A DNA stretch of 64,000 nucleotides from Maratus speciosus (Eukaryota > Arthropoda > Arachnida > Araneae > Salticidae), in NCBI GenBank assembly GCA_963932465.1, contig OZ010800.1:99095307-99159306 (forward strand). The letters are read 5' to 3'. The position numbers and the translations under genes were made by a program. Under the pieces are notes generated by a model. That model did no database searches. It had not been told where the DNA came from and saw nothing but the letters and a program-made list of their open reading frames with translations. This document shows positions 11,384 to 23,741 of this stretch, in pieces; the first letter of the stretch is position 1; each line of letters starts with the position of its first letter.

Positions 11384-12533
11384 ATACTGATTGTGACAAT
11401 ACGTTTTAATAATTGGAAAACTGTTTTAAAATAATTTATTTGTCCATTATGTTTCTTTTTATACATTGAAAACTTATAATGTACTATTTTTACTTCCAAG
11501 CGTTCCAATGCATTTTTTTAGTAATAATAAATCTAGACTTCGTATTTGTGTTGTTTTTTTTCTAAATAGCTCTTCATATGTCTACTTTTTAAAATGAAAA
11601 CCAATCAAATATTGTCCTAAATCAAACCAATCCTAATCAAATATTCTGTCATCTAAGCATTCTAAAGTTTTAAGACTTCCTTTTTAATTGATATAAATAA
11701 TATGAAAGGAAATCGAAGGAAATTTGTTACTGATAATGACAAAATGTAAAACGTATATATTTCGAATTTTTGAATTAGAATAAAAGAATGAAGATTGTTG
11801 TAAGATATTTTTTTTAAAGACACATCTGCTTTATTTTGTATTATATTTAGCATTTTTCAAAATATCGAAGTATAATTAATTATAACAATGAAAATTATTT
11901 TTTTGTTACTCAGCGGAGTTTTCAAAATTACATGAGTTTGAAACGAAAACTACAGAAATGTCATCATTCATGTGTATATTTATTTATTTTGTATTTTTTT
12001 TTTTTTTTGCTATAGGGACATCGAATGTCAACATTAACTATTCGAGTTAATCTTTCGACATATACAACAACAAAAAATATTAACCTTAATTTAGATCACA
12101 ATTGCTTGAAAATTACATATTTCAAAATAAGTTTTTTTTTTTGTTATTATTGAGGATCAAGTGTTAAACGCTATTTCTCGTATTTAATATCTGAATTGGT
12201 AAGCATAAGATTTGAAACCCAAAACGAATATATATTCATGAAAAACGTAATAGTTGGAATGAAAGAACTTTTTAATTCTTAGGGATGTAAATCGACTGTA
12301 AATCCCTTCATTGAATTAGGTGGGGAAAAAATCTGAGAGCCTAAAATGTTCAATAAATATTGAAGTATCCAAGTGTGCTGATCAGATTAAGTTAGAAAAT
12401 TGCTGGAAATAGAGGGGTCCGTAAACAAAACAAAAAATTACTTGTAACCAAATTGTAAAGAGGGATAAAGAAAATATACACTGTAACAGTTAATGAACTA
12501 GAAAATAGAAAACTAATATCACCGTAGCATATA
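11384..12533. other. Sequence between the two 1.7-kb repeat copies
   Basis: The stretch is AT-rich and has no supportable frame. If copies X and Y were LTRs this would be a 1.15-kb internal region, but I see no primer-binding site, no coding remnant and no TG/CA ends, so I do not call an LTR element. Confidence 0.4.
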
Positions 12534-14220
12534 TGTTTAAAACGCTAAGCGTTTTCTTTCGACAATCCGTCAGAAGAAACTACTGCATCAAATTACACCA
12601 ATCTTGTTTTTAAATGAAAGATATTTGGCCACAGATTTGTTATCGTCCATTCGTTTGTTCAAATATTTTAATAATTAGCCTTAATTTTAAATTAAAATTC
12701 TACAGTTGCGCATGCGCAGTACATGAGTACAAGCCAGCCTTTGAAGTGACGCGCTGCACATAATCAAATATGCTCACTCAGTTGAATTATCACATCAGAG
12801 GTCGAAGTTTTTTTTAATTCGTCTGCTATTCTACCTTATTGTAAACAAGCTTTTCTTTCTTTCACAAAGTTAATAATGTTTGGACCTTTCAGTATTATTA
12901 AAAATTAAAATTTTATTGTGTCTATATTAAGGGCTAGATACAGTTTATTTCGGGGGTGTCACATTGTTTTGGTCATATTACATTCAGAAAATAAACGCAG
13001 TGATTTGAGGCTAAAAATTATGGCTGATGATCAGTGTATTAATTACCAATAGTTCGACACGAAGATTGGTAAACTAGCATATTAAGTTGCAGCTACTTCT
13101 TTGAAAAAATAAGATATCATAAATATTAAAGCGCCAACTATTTCTGTAAGATTAGAACTCAGTTTCGAGACATTCGTATGCATCAACTGATTTTCGAACC
13201 TCTTCAAATTAGAAGGAAATAAGACAAGTTCCCGCTAGCGTAGCGGGTTAAAGCACCACTTTAAAGCTCTGAATTTTTGTACAGGACGCAGGTTCAAACC
13301 CAAGCACGTCAAAATGTGTAATATTTTTGTCGAAAATTCATTTCAATAATGACATATTTTATTAGGAAGAGAAGTTATAGAATTTATATTTTATTATTAT
13401 TTGAATGCTTTATAATGGAATAAAATTTAACGCTCAATAATATTTTGAAAAAAATAATGATTTTTCATTTAAAATATTTAAGCTAAAATATTTTCCATGC
13501 CAATTTTGCATGTATTTTGCAATTATAAATTAAATAAATTGAGCTGATCTAAGATTTTCGTTATATTTTCTGACCATTATCAAGAATATATATGTGTGTG
13601 TGTGTCAGAAAGAAAAGTTTGTCATTTATTTGCGTAAAAAATAAAACGGAAAGAAAGAAAAATATTCGCATAAGAGCTATAAAAGAAATTACCTTGATAT
13701 TCGGGTTTACTATTTTAAAAATGTATAAAAAATGTAAAATACATTAAAGTAATAAAAATATTGTATTATAAATCGTTATCTGCGTAAAGTTTTAAATTTT
13801 GGGTTTTTAGAGAATGAGACATAAAAAAATAAAACTCACGACAGCTTTTAATGGCCATGGACTTTTAATAAATAAATAATTAAAAATAGATATTGTTATT
13901 AATAAAAAATGAGTTCTTAGTAAGTAAAAATAAATTCTCTACCCACTGATTTTAAGTAAATTTCTGATAAAAAGCAAGCATAATTAGTTGTAAATTATAA
14001 GCTTAAAATTATTTCACTTCATTGAATAGGTTAGACTAGCAGCACCATCTATCGCCTTAAAGAAATAAGAATCACTTATGCTTTATGGAAATTTTTCACG
14101 TAATTCGCCATTCAATAATTAATTTAAAAGCAACTTATTAAAAATTCAAGAATTTTTATAATGAAATATTCAAGTTATTTACCGTCAAATCTTGACGGCC
14201 ACTGACTAGTTTTTATTAAG
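12534..14220 (+). repeat. Copy Y of the 1.7-kb direct repeat
   Basis: This is the second copy of the 9720-11383 repeat, in the same orientation and with matching end palindromes. Its Pol III-like module is better preserved than that of copy X. Confidence 0.85.
13228..13306 (+). other. tRNA-like / Pol III box module in repeat copy Y
   Basis: TAGCGTAGCGGGTTAAAGC fits the A-box consensus (TRGCNNAGYGG) and GGTTCAAACCC fits the B box. Their spacing of about 48 bp is in the tRNA range. Position-matched bases differ from copy X, yet both copies keep recognisable boxes. Confidence 0.5.
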
Positions 14221-14822
14221 TAATGAAGCATACTTCTCCACAAACTAAAACAAAATTTTACTCAAATGGAGATTACCTTTGCTTAAATATTTGCAAAAAG
14301 GACAAAAACTGTCTATCTCATATAATTAGTGACCGAGAAAAGTGCGCGAAAAATAATAAAAAATTCTTATTTCATTTCACTGTAACGTGGTTATTAACTA
14401 TTTGCAGCCCAGTTAATTTAAATATCATAAGTTGGATTTCCCTCCTGTAGCGTTACAGGAGTGCCAAGGATTACTTTAATTGCGGTTAAAAGGGTTAATT
14501 TAACGTTTACTCAATGTCTTAGACATCTTACTGTCAACTGTTCCGATTAACTTAAGTCTCGAAATACCGCTGATCCACCAGAATTCCATACTCTGATAAA
14601 AGTACATTCTAAAGGTAGCTAAAGGTACCTTTGACCTGCGATAAGGATTTGACTGAGTGAACATAAAACTTGAAATGCCAAAAATGTATATTTTGCCAAT
14701 TTCTGTCTCCAATTTTTTTTTTACACTTTTGATCTGTTTGGTATGCAGATTTAGTTAATTGTTTTTGTATTTCTCATTACATCTTCTGAGAAATTTCACA
14801 ATACTTCTACCACGATTTTGTA
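14221..14822. other. Spacer, nothing recognised
   Basis: Two frames of 70-75 codons overlap this stretch on opposite strands; neither has a recognisable motif. Confidence 0.4.
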
Positions 14823-14824
14823 TA

Positions 14825-16831
14825 GGGGAGAGTAGCCATATTTGGACCGCCGCTTTAATTGGACCGTTGCCATTCTGCCGTTAATTACAGGAAGAGACGC
14901 TATCTACCCGTGAAATGCTACTCATCAGAATGACGTCACTCATGATTAGAAGAAGCAACAGCGTACCACGTGCTCTTTTCATACAATTTTAAAAAAACCT
15001 AAAGTTAGCTGTTTTGATCTATTATTTTCATACTAAACTTAATTGAATACCTTAAAACTAAGGTAATTTGTTAGGTTTTCATATACATATATGAATTCAT
15101 CTGTTTATTGCGAATATTTTTCACGCGGATTTGTTTGATTTCGTTTTTGTTCTTAGTCTTGAGATTATCTGTTTTAAAAAATTGCACAATTTCCGAAATT
15201 GGGCCAATTTAAGCTGCTTAAATTCGACCAGTTATGCGATCATAAATTTGAATACGCTTTGTACACTATTTTTTATTTATTTTTTAATATTTTATAATGG
15301 ATTACTATCGCCATCAAGGTTTTTTTTTTTTTTTAAATATAATCTGGATTAATTTTTTATGCAGATTAGCCCTATATAAACATAAAAATATTTTTACATG
15401 TTTATGAAATATTTTTTTTTTTTTTTGCAATTTCTTTTATCTTGTATGTATTTGTATTTATTTTGTTTGAGTTATTTATTCTTACGGCGTATTTGGTTTG
15501 CAGAGTTGAATTCAAACGTTTTTCCTGCTGGAGGATATTTTCTATGGCTTTTTACAGTTCTGGACGGTGGAATTACACATATTTGCCATTGAAACACATA
15601 AAATCTCAAACCTTATGGGGAGAGTGGTTATTTCAAGGCTCTTTGTTGTGGAGGGTTGCTGGGTTGCTGAATTCAACAATTTGAATATAAATTGTTTGCG
15701 TTTGATTAATCGTAGGGTATTTTTCAATAGAGGATATTTCTTAAACACATTTTTAGTATAATGTTGAAAATGACACAGATAATCTGGCTGGAAGAAAAAC
15801 ACCCGTGACTGCAAAAGCTCTTAAAAGATATAGGAAACAAAAAGGAGAAAGTAACTTGTGAAGAAATTGACCTGCAAGAAAGCTGCAGCAACAAATCCTC
15901 CCCAAAAGCCAAAGCATCATTAGAAATGTTATTTCCCTTGCTAAATTTGTTAAATCTAAGTACAGAGGAAGCCAAAAACCAGTTTTTTATCATCTTCGCC
16001 ATATAAAGTAAACTTTGAAATAAAAACAAAAACGAGAAAAAGCAAGCTATCACAACACAAAAGCAATTGAAACATCCAGTTGAAAAAAATACGCGTAATG
16101 CAATTAGTAAGAAAATGATGGAAGGGAAGAACTACAAACATAATGTAAAGAAAACTTCTGTTGCAAAAAAAGTCTAATATTTAAGAATCTAAAAAGAAAT
16201 ATCTAGACAGTGATGATTGGTTTTGACTAATTTGTAAGAAAAATAAAATAACAGAAATGTTTCAATGTTCAGATTGCCAAATACGGTTCCATGTTGTGTT
16301 CGCGGATTAAAAAAAATGAGCAAAAGAAATTCAAGTGTAAGCTTTGCATCACTCCTTATGATATTCAAGTAACTGACAATTAGTTCCATAATTTATGTAA
16401 TTAATTACTGATAACTTTGATTTATATTTTGAATGCATTTTGATTTAAAACAATTACTCTTATTTTCAGATATTTGGTTTCATTATATTTCATTTCTGTT
16501 GTTTTGTTTGATTGTATTGTTAATCGCAAACTTTGCTTTCAATGAAATTAGTTATATTCCCTAGTTGTTAAAACAACCTGAAATTATTTGGTCCAATTTA
16601 GGAGACTGGGGGTCCAACTTAGGCGACCAATTGCTTAATCTGGACCACTTTTGAAAAAAAATTTTCAAATTAAAATAAGTTTAATATTTTCCAAAAGAAA
16701 ATGATATAAATATTTATTTAGTTAGTAGATGAATAGATTGACCCCTTGTAATGACGTTTTGCAGATATCCCAAAATTAAGTGAGTTACTCCTGAAAATAA
16801 GTGAAGTGGTCCAAATTCGGCTTCTCTCCCC
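14825..16831 (+). mobile_element. Second pogo/jerky-like DNA transposon, degraded, TA target site
   Basis: The left end GGGGAGAGTAGCCATATTTG follows TA (14823-14824). The right end read inverted is GGGGAGAGAAGCCGAATTTG and is followed by TA (16832-16833). Subterminal TTGGACC-type motifs recur near both ends (for example around 14865, 16590-16650 and 16809). The interior carries a broken transposase C-terminus ending in a PHD-like zinc cluster. The TIR starts with the same GGGGAGA as the element at 4932, but its subterminal motif differs (GGACC versus GACCC), so it is a sister family and not the same one. Confidence 0.75.
15750..16385 (+). pseudogene. Broken C-terminus of a pogo/jerky-like transposase with PHD-like zinc cluster
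   Basis: From about 15760 the plus strand reads NDTDNLAGRKTPVTAKALKR, the type of basic linker seen after the DDE domain of arthropod pogo/jerky-like transposases. Near 16200-16360 are cysteine and histidine pairs in the order CKK, QCSDC, RFH and CKLC, interrupted by stops and a frameshift; this matches a degraded PHD-like finger at the C-terminus of such proteins. No intact DDE core is visible. The minus-strand frames across this stretch (15724-16053 and others) are shadows. Confidence 0.55.
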
Positions 16832-16833
16832 TA

Positions 16834-17901
16834 TACCTATGTCTACCAAAAGGTGTCTTTTGACATATTTGCGTTTGAATGCAAATAATTACCAAAAACT
16901 GTTGGGATTTCAAAAAATCCGTTAAATATCGATAATTTGATAAATATATATTTTTTTAATACGTTAATGCTTATTTATTAGAGATTATTTAATCAGATTG
17001 TAAATTCTAGTTTAATTTATCAATCTACAAAGTATAAATATACTTAAATGTAATCAAACGTGTTTTATGTCAACAGGAACAATAATGGAAAAATACTATC
17101 TTCTTTATTTTGTTAGTTTTTTTTAAAAAAAAGATAATCAAACATATTAAAATTATTAACTTGACAAACTTTTGGTCTCATGTATAAAAATTCAATCTTT
17201 CTAACAACAACAGTAAAAATAAAAAATACCATTAATAATAAAAACAGCAGCGTAATAAAATTCTTCCTTTATTCGAGACCACAGCTTTTACACGAATGCA
17301 AACAGTAATTTACAAGAATTGAACTCATTACCAGAATTGGATGACAAAACTTCAATTTTTTTAAGAACTTGTCGCAAAAATGTACACTAAAATGCTATTT
17401 TTTGGAAAACAATCTAATATCAAAGTTATTCAGCAAAATGCGTATTTCCCGTTACAACTGAAATCGGGATTCTCTAATCTGATTATAATTGTTATGATGC
17501 TGTAAAATTGTGTTGATATTTATATTTTAAATGGTTTAAAATCCTTAGAAATCATACATTATAAAATCCTTAAGGTGTCAAAATGCACCACATGATAGAA
17601 ATCGGTATACCATATGCACATTTTTAGATCCAGTATGAGTTGGACGAAAATGATATTGCAGAATTAATTTAACAACTGTTGTAGGAAAAGTCAGAAAATT
17701 AACTGTAAGATTAAACTTAGAGAATAACTTTAAGTTAAAATCTGAACGGTTTGTTTGGAAAACCTCTTGTTAATCATTCTGTGTTAATCATGCGTTCTGC
17801 TAACATAACGGAAGCTAAGCACTGAAGCAATCCTTTTCTTTTCATTCAATTTTTACTACTTCTTAAAATCAGGATCATAAAAATCCAGGTCTCTTTTTGT
17901 G
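16834..17901. other. AT-rich spacer, nothing recognised
   Basis: No coding block or repeat partner within the window was found by reading both strands. Confidence 0.4.
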
Positions 17902-18103
17902 CACTGTTAAAAAATTTGCAGCATTCTGGCAGATCATTCGACCGTTTTTTGAAAAAACGGTTTCATAACCATAATTTAACTATATACGGACCATAAAATG
18001 GCCAATAATATGATCAGAATAATGTTAGAATTACGGTCGTGTAACCGTTTTCGGAAAAAAACGGTCAAATGACCTGCCAGAATGCTGCAAATTTTTAACT
18101 GTG
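17902..18103. mobile_element. 202-bp MITE with 61-bp terminal inverted repeats
   Basis: The left arm (17902-17962) begins CACTGTTAAAAAATTTGCAG and the right arm (18041-18103) is its inverse with only a few mismatches, beginning CACAGTTAAAAATTTGCAGC. Only about 80 bp separate the arms and there is no coding capacity. The outer CACTGT resembles the CACTGTAAAAA ends of the 1.3-kb element at 39739-41073, which may indicate a related transposase source. The minus-strand frame at 18031-18267 runs across one arm and is not a gene. Confidence 0.85.
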
Positions 18104-18825
18104 TGGTTCGTAACACATAAATATTGTTTCATATCACTTTCAGCTGTAGGAAAAGCGCGATAGCTAATCTCTGTGCCTTGCAGTAAAAACGTACCAGGTT
18201 GTATCTTTTCTTGCGATGAGATTTTTTGACCAAGCGTGCTTCGAAATAGAATGAAAGGAAAAGACATTGCAAATGAATTATTTGTAATATAGTGTGTAAT
18301 TAATATTTTAATTTAAACATACTGCCAATAAATGTAATCCAACAAATTAATGTTTTGAAAACCATTTTCTTATTGTAATATTTCTGACGCTGAAACTCTA
18401 ATATTCATATATTTAAATTTCAGAAAACGAACTTTGCTTCTGCTAACTGAATTTGATGTATTGTGTTACTTAACTGTGAACTTGTCTTAGAAACTTGTAT
18501 TATAAATGTATATTTTACCGTCATCTATTGGCAAAAAATTGCAGCAAGCAGAGAGCTGCATTTGAAATGTAAACTATGTAAATTTCTGAAATTTGTAGAC
18601 TTCGTGATCAATGCAGAAACTCTAACAGTGGACCAATTTTTAAAATAGAGTGTTTAAAATAATAAACGTGAATTCCAAGTTGAAGACTTGTTAAGGATAA
18701 AAAAGTAAATATTTATATTAAGAATAAAATACAACTAGTTGGATGTGGCAATCTCAAAACTTTCTTCTATCTTATGTCAATATTTCATTTTAATTAGTTT
18801 TAATAGTATTTTTACTAGAATTATG
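18104..18825. other. AT-rich spacer, nothing recognised
   Basis: A 61-codon frame at 18463-18648 has no motif I recognise. Confidence 0.4.
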
Positions 18826-19445
18826 CATAACTTCATACACTTTTCGATGGTACAATATTGAAAATGCACAAAGATCGCTATTACAGCGCCCGTTCCGCCG
18901 GAATTTTTCCAAATTCAGCTAGGACCTCCTGGCTATGGCCAAAAACATACACAAAAAATTAGGTTCAATTCTATTCATAACTTCATACATAATTCCATGG
19001 TACAATATTCAAAATGCACAAAAATCGCTAGTACAGCGCCCCCTTGCGGTGGAATTTTCCAAATTCCGGGAGGACATTTTTGCTATAGCCACAAACATAC
19101 ACAAAAAATTAGTTCAATTCTATGCATAACTTCATGCACTTTTCGATGGTACAATATACAAAATGCACACAAATTGATGTTACAGCGCCCCCTATCGGCT
19201 GATTCTTTCCAAAATCAGGGAGTACCTTCTTGCTATGGCCACAAACATGCCGAAAAAAATTTGGTTCAATTATATACAAAACTTCATACACTTTTCGATG
19301 GTACAACATTCAAAATGCTCAAAAATCGCTATTACAGAGCACCCTTCCGGCGGATTTTTTCCAAATTAATGGAAGACCTGCTTGCCATAGCCAAAAACTT
19401 AAAAACAATTTTGGTTCAATTCTATTCATAACTTCATAAAATTTT
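18826..19445 (+). repeat. Minisatellite, about 150-bp unit, four full copies plus a partial
   Basis: The block CATAACTTCATACACTTTTC starts near 18826, 18976, 19125, 19277 and 19427, giving spacings of 149-152 bp. Each unit continues with GATGGTACAATATTCAAAATGCAC, a CGCTATTACAGCGCCC-like stretch and GGTTCAATTCTAT. The overlapping frames on both strands (18935-19522) come from the repeat and are not genes. Confidence 0.9.
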
Positions 19446-19967
19446 TTATGGTACAATGGCGACACACGGGCATACGGACACAAGGAGACACGGACAGACA
19501 GAGAGCCATTTTGTATCAACATGTTTTTTGTTATCTCTGACCCCTAAAACGTGCAAATCCGTCAAAAACTGGAAGTTGATAAAATTTCGATTTCAATACT
19601 TTCTTCTATTGAAGATAGAGGAAAATAAAAATGTGCTAAACTAGCAATATGTACCAATACCGAAAACGTCAAAACTGATGCGGAACCCTCTCATTTTGTT
19701 TCCTTTTAAAAATAAATTTTGGTGTGTTACTTATGCTTAAAAAAATCGATCCATCATACTAATCAGCTGTTAAAATAACCCATACTCGCCAATTTTTACT
19801 CGACTGAAAAGAAGTGTTATGTGTTTCACGCGTGTCGGTGTATCTAGATTTCTTTATACCCTTGAAACATCCTAACGGCTGGATGGATTTTAATGAATGA
19901 TGTCTCTATCAATTCGCCTTAACGGCCCGATGGTTATAGGCTAGGTTTTGTTTTTTTTAAATTCAAA
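19446..19967. other. Spacer after the minisatellite
   Basis: It begins with a purine-rich GACACACGGG...CGGACAGACAGAGAG stretch, which resembles the CGGACAGAGAGAG stretch at 36163. No gene is visible. The sequence at about 19855-19950 (CTAACGGCTGGATGGATTTT) looks like repeat sequence of a type common in arthropod elements. Confidence 0.4.
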
Positions 19968-20690
19968 ATGGCGGTAGAGACGAAAAAAATTACGCACCCT
20001 ATTGAGTGGCATATGATTGGATAGTTCATTCAAAATGACTACGATGTTTCATTAACTATTTTATTCACAGAAGCTCCATTAAAATATTATACTACATGAA
20101 AGCCGTGTAGGTAGGATCTCTAGCTTTACTGTAACTCTAACCATCATAGACATCTATAGATCTCATCAAAGCCGAGTTTATAGATAGGAACTAACAATTA
20201 AACACAACTTAAAAGTCATCAACACAAGTAAAAAAAAATAGGTAAGTAATATAAAAAAAGTTATATAAAAAAATTAAGTCAATTCCCACTTAGGTCAATA
20301 AGAGAATTTGTTTTCTCCCATTCTTCTTTCCTCTTGAGTGGCGCTTAAAATTCCTTGATCAAGAAGAGGGCTCTCATGTCCTTAAAATACCTAGATCAAG
20401 AAGAGAGTTCCCTCGATTATTGAAAATTAATTAATTTAATTTAATTAATGAATTAATATTTGAAAAAAATGGATTAACATCAAGTGTCATCCACTACAAG
20501 TTAAAAAAAAATAATTGAGCTTGATTGGATGAATAATAAGTATTTTATTAACGATTGAAAATTTGAAAAAGATATATATAGCAAGAGTGTAAGCTAATAG
20601 TAGGAATTGAAAAAAAAAATAGTTTCACATTGATGCGAAATAATTAATTAGTTCGCTTTTTACACAGTCGGGTTTTTTTATTTTTTTAAT
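19968..20690 (+). repeat. Dispersed repeat R, copy 1 (uninterrupted)
   Basis: From ATGGCGGTAGAGACG to CAGTCGGGTTTTTT this copy matches 22339-22570 joined to 29101-29615. It therefore gives the empty-site sequence for the LINE inserted into copy 2. It holds a short internal duplication around CTTGATCAAGAAGAG (near 20357 and 20390). No coding region is visible. The family is not identified. Confidence 0.85.
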
Positions 20691-22338
20691 TTAATTGTTT
20701 TTATTTATTTAAAATATGGAATAAAAAACACATTTAAATAAAAAAAAGAAAAACTTGTGTGTTTCCAAAGAAAATCTCTTTTATAAAAATTCTGTACATA
20801 TGTTTGTAACAAAAGTATACTTGAGAATTATCAAGTACATGGGTAAAATATTTAGTGACGATTGCAAACAATAATATGTAGTAGTTTCTATTAAAAGTTA
20901 CATCGATGTTCTAGAAAACAACATTATGAGAAAATTGAGTTCAAAGTTCACGTGTGATATAAACAAACTGATTCACTTAAATTTAATTTCTCGTTGTCAT
21001 AGAAACAAAAGAAATATTGCTTTCGGTAAGGCAAATATGAAGGATTCAAAATATACTTAAAAAGAAAGCTTTTTTTACTAATTTGCCTCCATACTGCCCT
21101 TAACGAACTTCTCTAGAAATTGAAATCGTTACATATAGATTTTTTTTACGATTTGAAGCAACAAAACATAGTACAATAATTTAAATTACACATTTTAAAT
21201 AAGTAAAATATACAATTAATATATCTGATGATAAATTAAAATTCATAATTAAAAATATTTCTAAATTTAAACATGAAATAAATATTTATTTAGAAAATAA
21301 CTTATAAGTGCTTTGTAATCATTAAAGATACATTTTAAGGAATGAAAAGCTTTGAAGCAAGAATAAGAGTAAAAAAAAATAAAAGTGCCTTTCGAAAATG
21401 TTATTAAAGTATTTTGACATTTAAAAATTTTTAAAACTAATTAATTGAATTTTGTGTATTTGAATTAATTAATTGAATATTTTAAAAAAAAGAAACTTCT
21501 TTAAAGTAACTTTGATTTTTGGAAATTAAAAGCTAATTAAATATAAATGCATATGTAATCATTTGTCTCCTTACAAAATATTATGAAACTGCATAATGAG
21601 GTATTATTATTTTTTAAAATTTAAAACATTCTGATAGAGTAAACAAAAACATGGATCTACATTGTTTATGTATAGATTGGATAAAATATTATTTGACGAT
21701 GTGCTAAGTAATAATGTATTTTAACTCAGACAATAAATGTATTTCGTAAAGTAACGTTTTATTTTTCTTATTAAATTCTTTATATATATATATATACATA
21801 TATATAATGCTAAATATATTTAAGTGTAACTTGTGATAATTTTATACGATTTTTCAATAGTAAGAGTGTAGGAAAATAATAAATAGATAAAAAAAATAAG
21901 AATTTAAAAAAATAGTCGAAAACAATGCTCTTCAATTAGTTCAATTTATAAACTTTAAAGATGAAGTGCAATTTAAAAAAATAGCTATAATTATAGATAT
22001 AAGTTTTTCTACATTTTCAAAATTTTTAAATGAACGATTTAAGAAATCCGTAAAATTAAGCAACCAATGCTGTTAATTATGTTCAAAGAATGCCAACTAC
22101 ATACAAACAGTTTACTTGAAAAACCATAAATCATTCGGTAAATTTTTTACGAATGTATTTGTATACTAATTTTTACATGGAAACTCTATTGAATAAATCA
22201 CAAATATATGTAAATTTATCTCAGGCTTGTTTTTAAACCTTTTTTCCCCCCACATAAAGGTAATATATTTATTAAAATACATTACAATTGATTTTAGTCA
22301 GTATCTTATTTAAAGTCTAATTTTCATGGAGATTTCTT
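20691..22338. other. AT-rich spacer with TA microsatellite
   Basis: A TATATA tract lies at about 21780-21806. Otherwise only low-complexity AT sequence is seen. Confidence 0.4.
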
Positions 22339-22570
22339 TGATGGCGGTAGAGACGAAAAAAAAATACGCACCCTATTGAGAGGCATATCATTGGATAGTT
22401 CATTCAAAATGACGACGATGTTTCATTGACTATTTTACAGTCAGAAGCTGCGTTAAAATATTACACAACCTGGAATTTGTGTATGTAGAATCTCTAGCTT
22501 TACTGCAACTCTAACCATCATAGACATCTATAGACCTCATCAAAACAGTGTTTATAGATAGGAACTAACA
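22339..22570 (+). repeat. Dispersed repeat R, copy 2, left part
   Basis: Matches 19968-20200 of copy 1. It ends with TAGATAGGAACTAACA (22555-22570), the left target-site duplication of the LINE. Confidence 0.85.
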
Positions 22571-22800
22571 GAAATCACAGAAACCACCCACTCGTGGACA
22601 GCCAACCTTGCGGTATAGGAGCTAAATATCCACGAGGGGAAAAAAAACCATATCCCCCATCCCACGAAACCCCCAGACACCGAAGCGGGCCCAGAGGCCT
22701 CACCAGGATAGAAGACCCCTCTTTTTTTGAAATTTCACTTAGGATGTAGTACAATCTTCTCACAAGAGATACCCAATGTTGCATAAGCTGGGCGAGCCCA
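22571..22800 (-). other. GC-rich 3' terminus of the LINE
   Basis: This stretch is much richer in G and C than its surroundings. The minus strand contains a 69-codon open frame (22784-22575) starting MQHWVSLVRRLYYILSEISK. I take it as a conserved 3' UTR block that may serve as the reverse-transcriptase recognition structure, because it abuts the target-site duplication and lacks poly(A). That role is inference. Confidence 0.5.
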
Positions 22801-23249
22801 AATTAAACAATGTTTTGAAACTTTGGATCTTTTATGTATGGATATTACAGATCATCAATCAGTTATTGTGAAAACTACTTGTGAGTAGAAAGAATATGAT
22901 TTATTTAAAGTTTAATAGAAGTAGCTTAAAAGCGTGAAATCTTGAAGCCTGAAATTTAAAATTAGAAATTTAAAAAACTAATTCATCAAGGAGATTAGCA
23001 TTAAATCTTAAAAAGTCATAGAAGTTTTGATAAATCTTAATAAATTCTTAATACAACTAAATAAATAATCCATTTAGGATAAAATAGATAATTAAATCAA
23101 TGCAAGAATTTGAAAATTTGATTAATATTTAAATTGGATATTAAACTTGCTGAATTTAATTATGTTCCTGAGTGATGACCTGTTAAACAAATTTGAGATA
23201 TAGATCATTGATTATTATTAATTTTAGAGTTCTAAATTCGAAAGTCTTT

Positions 23250-23640
23250 GTATTTCACAGTTCATAAAGTTTGTTTCACAATTTTGAATCATTATATTTT
23301 ACAGATCTAAGGATTATATTTCATAGTTCGTAGGCATTATTTTATAATCCAGAGCACTATAAATTTGAAGATTTAATTCACAGTTTGAGGATTTAGATCA
23401 CACTTTGAAGATTTAGTCATATATTTCACTATTTTGGATCAAAGATATTATATTTCTTTGTTCTTGGGCATTATTTTACTGAGCAAGGCACTACAGCTTT
23501 CTGTTTGAAGACATATTTTACAATTTGAAGACATATTTTACAGTTTGAAGATTTGAAAACATATTTCACAGTTTTTAGACATACTTCATTTTTCACAGTT
23601 TTAAAATTTAAAGATTTGACGATTTTGTCAAAGTTCAGAA
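23250..23640 (-). repeat. Degenerate tandem repeats in the LINE 3' UTR
   Basis: On the plus strand the words ACAGTTTGAAGATTT and TTTGAAGACATATTTTACA recur many times with spacings of about 25-50 bp. The array lies between the end of ORF2 and the GC-rich terminus. The small frames on both strands here derive from the repeats. Confidence 0.7.
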
Positions 23641-23741
23641 ATTTAGTCTTTTTGCAAATCAAGATATTACGTAACTATTTTCTGAATAATCTTGGTTGTT
23701 TAAGGCATTTTATTATTTTCTATAATATTCTATGACACTGT

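Noticed and set aside
9720..14220. LTR element with 1.7-kb LTRs
   Set aside because: No TG/CA ends, primer-binding site, polypurine tract or coding remnant, and internal Pol III-type boxes argue for another class.
15398..16141. Several overlapping frames of 60-110 codons on both strands
   Set aside because: They lie over the pogo-like relic at 14825-16831, conflict with each other, and show no motif apart from the plus-strand transposase remnant.
18935..19522. Frames up to 144 codons
   Set aside because: They follow the 150-bp minisatellite. Units are in different frames and neither strand is favoured.
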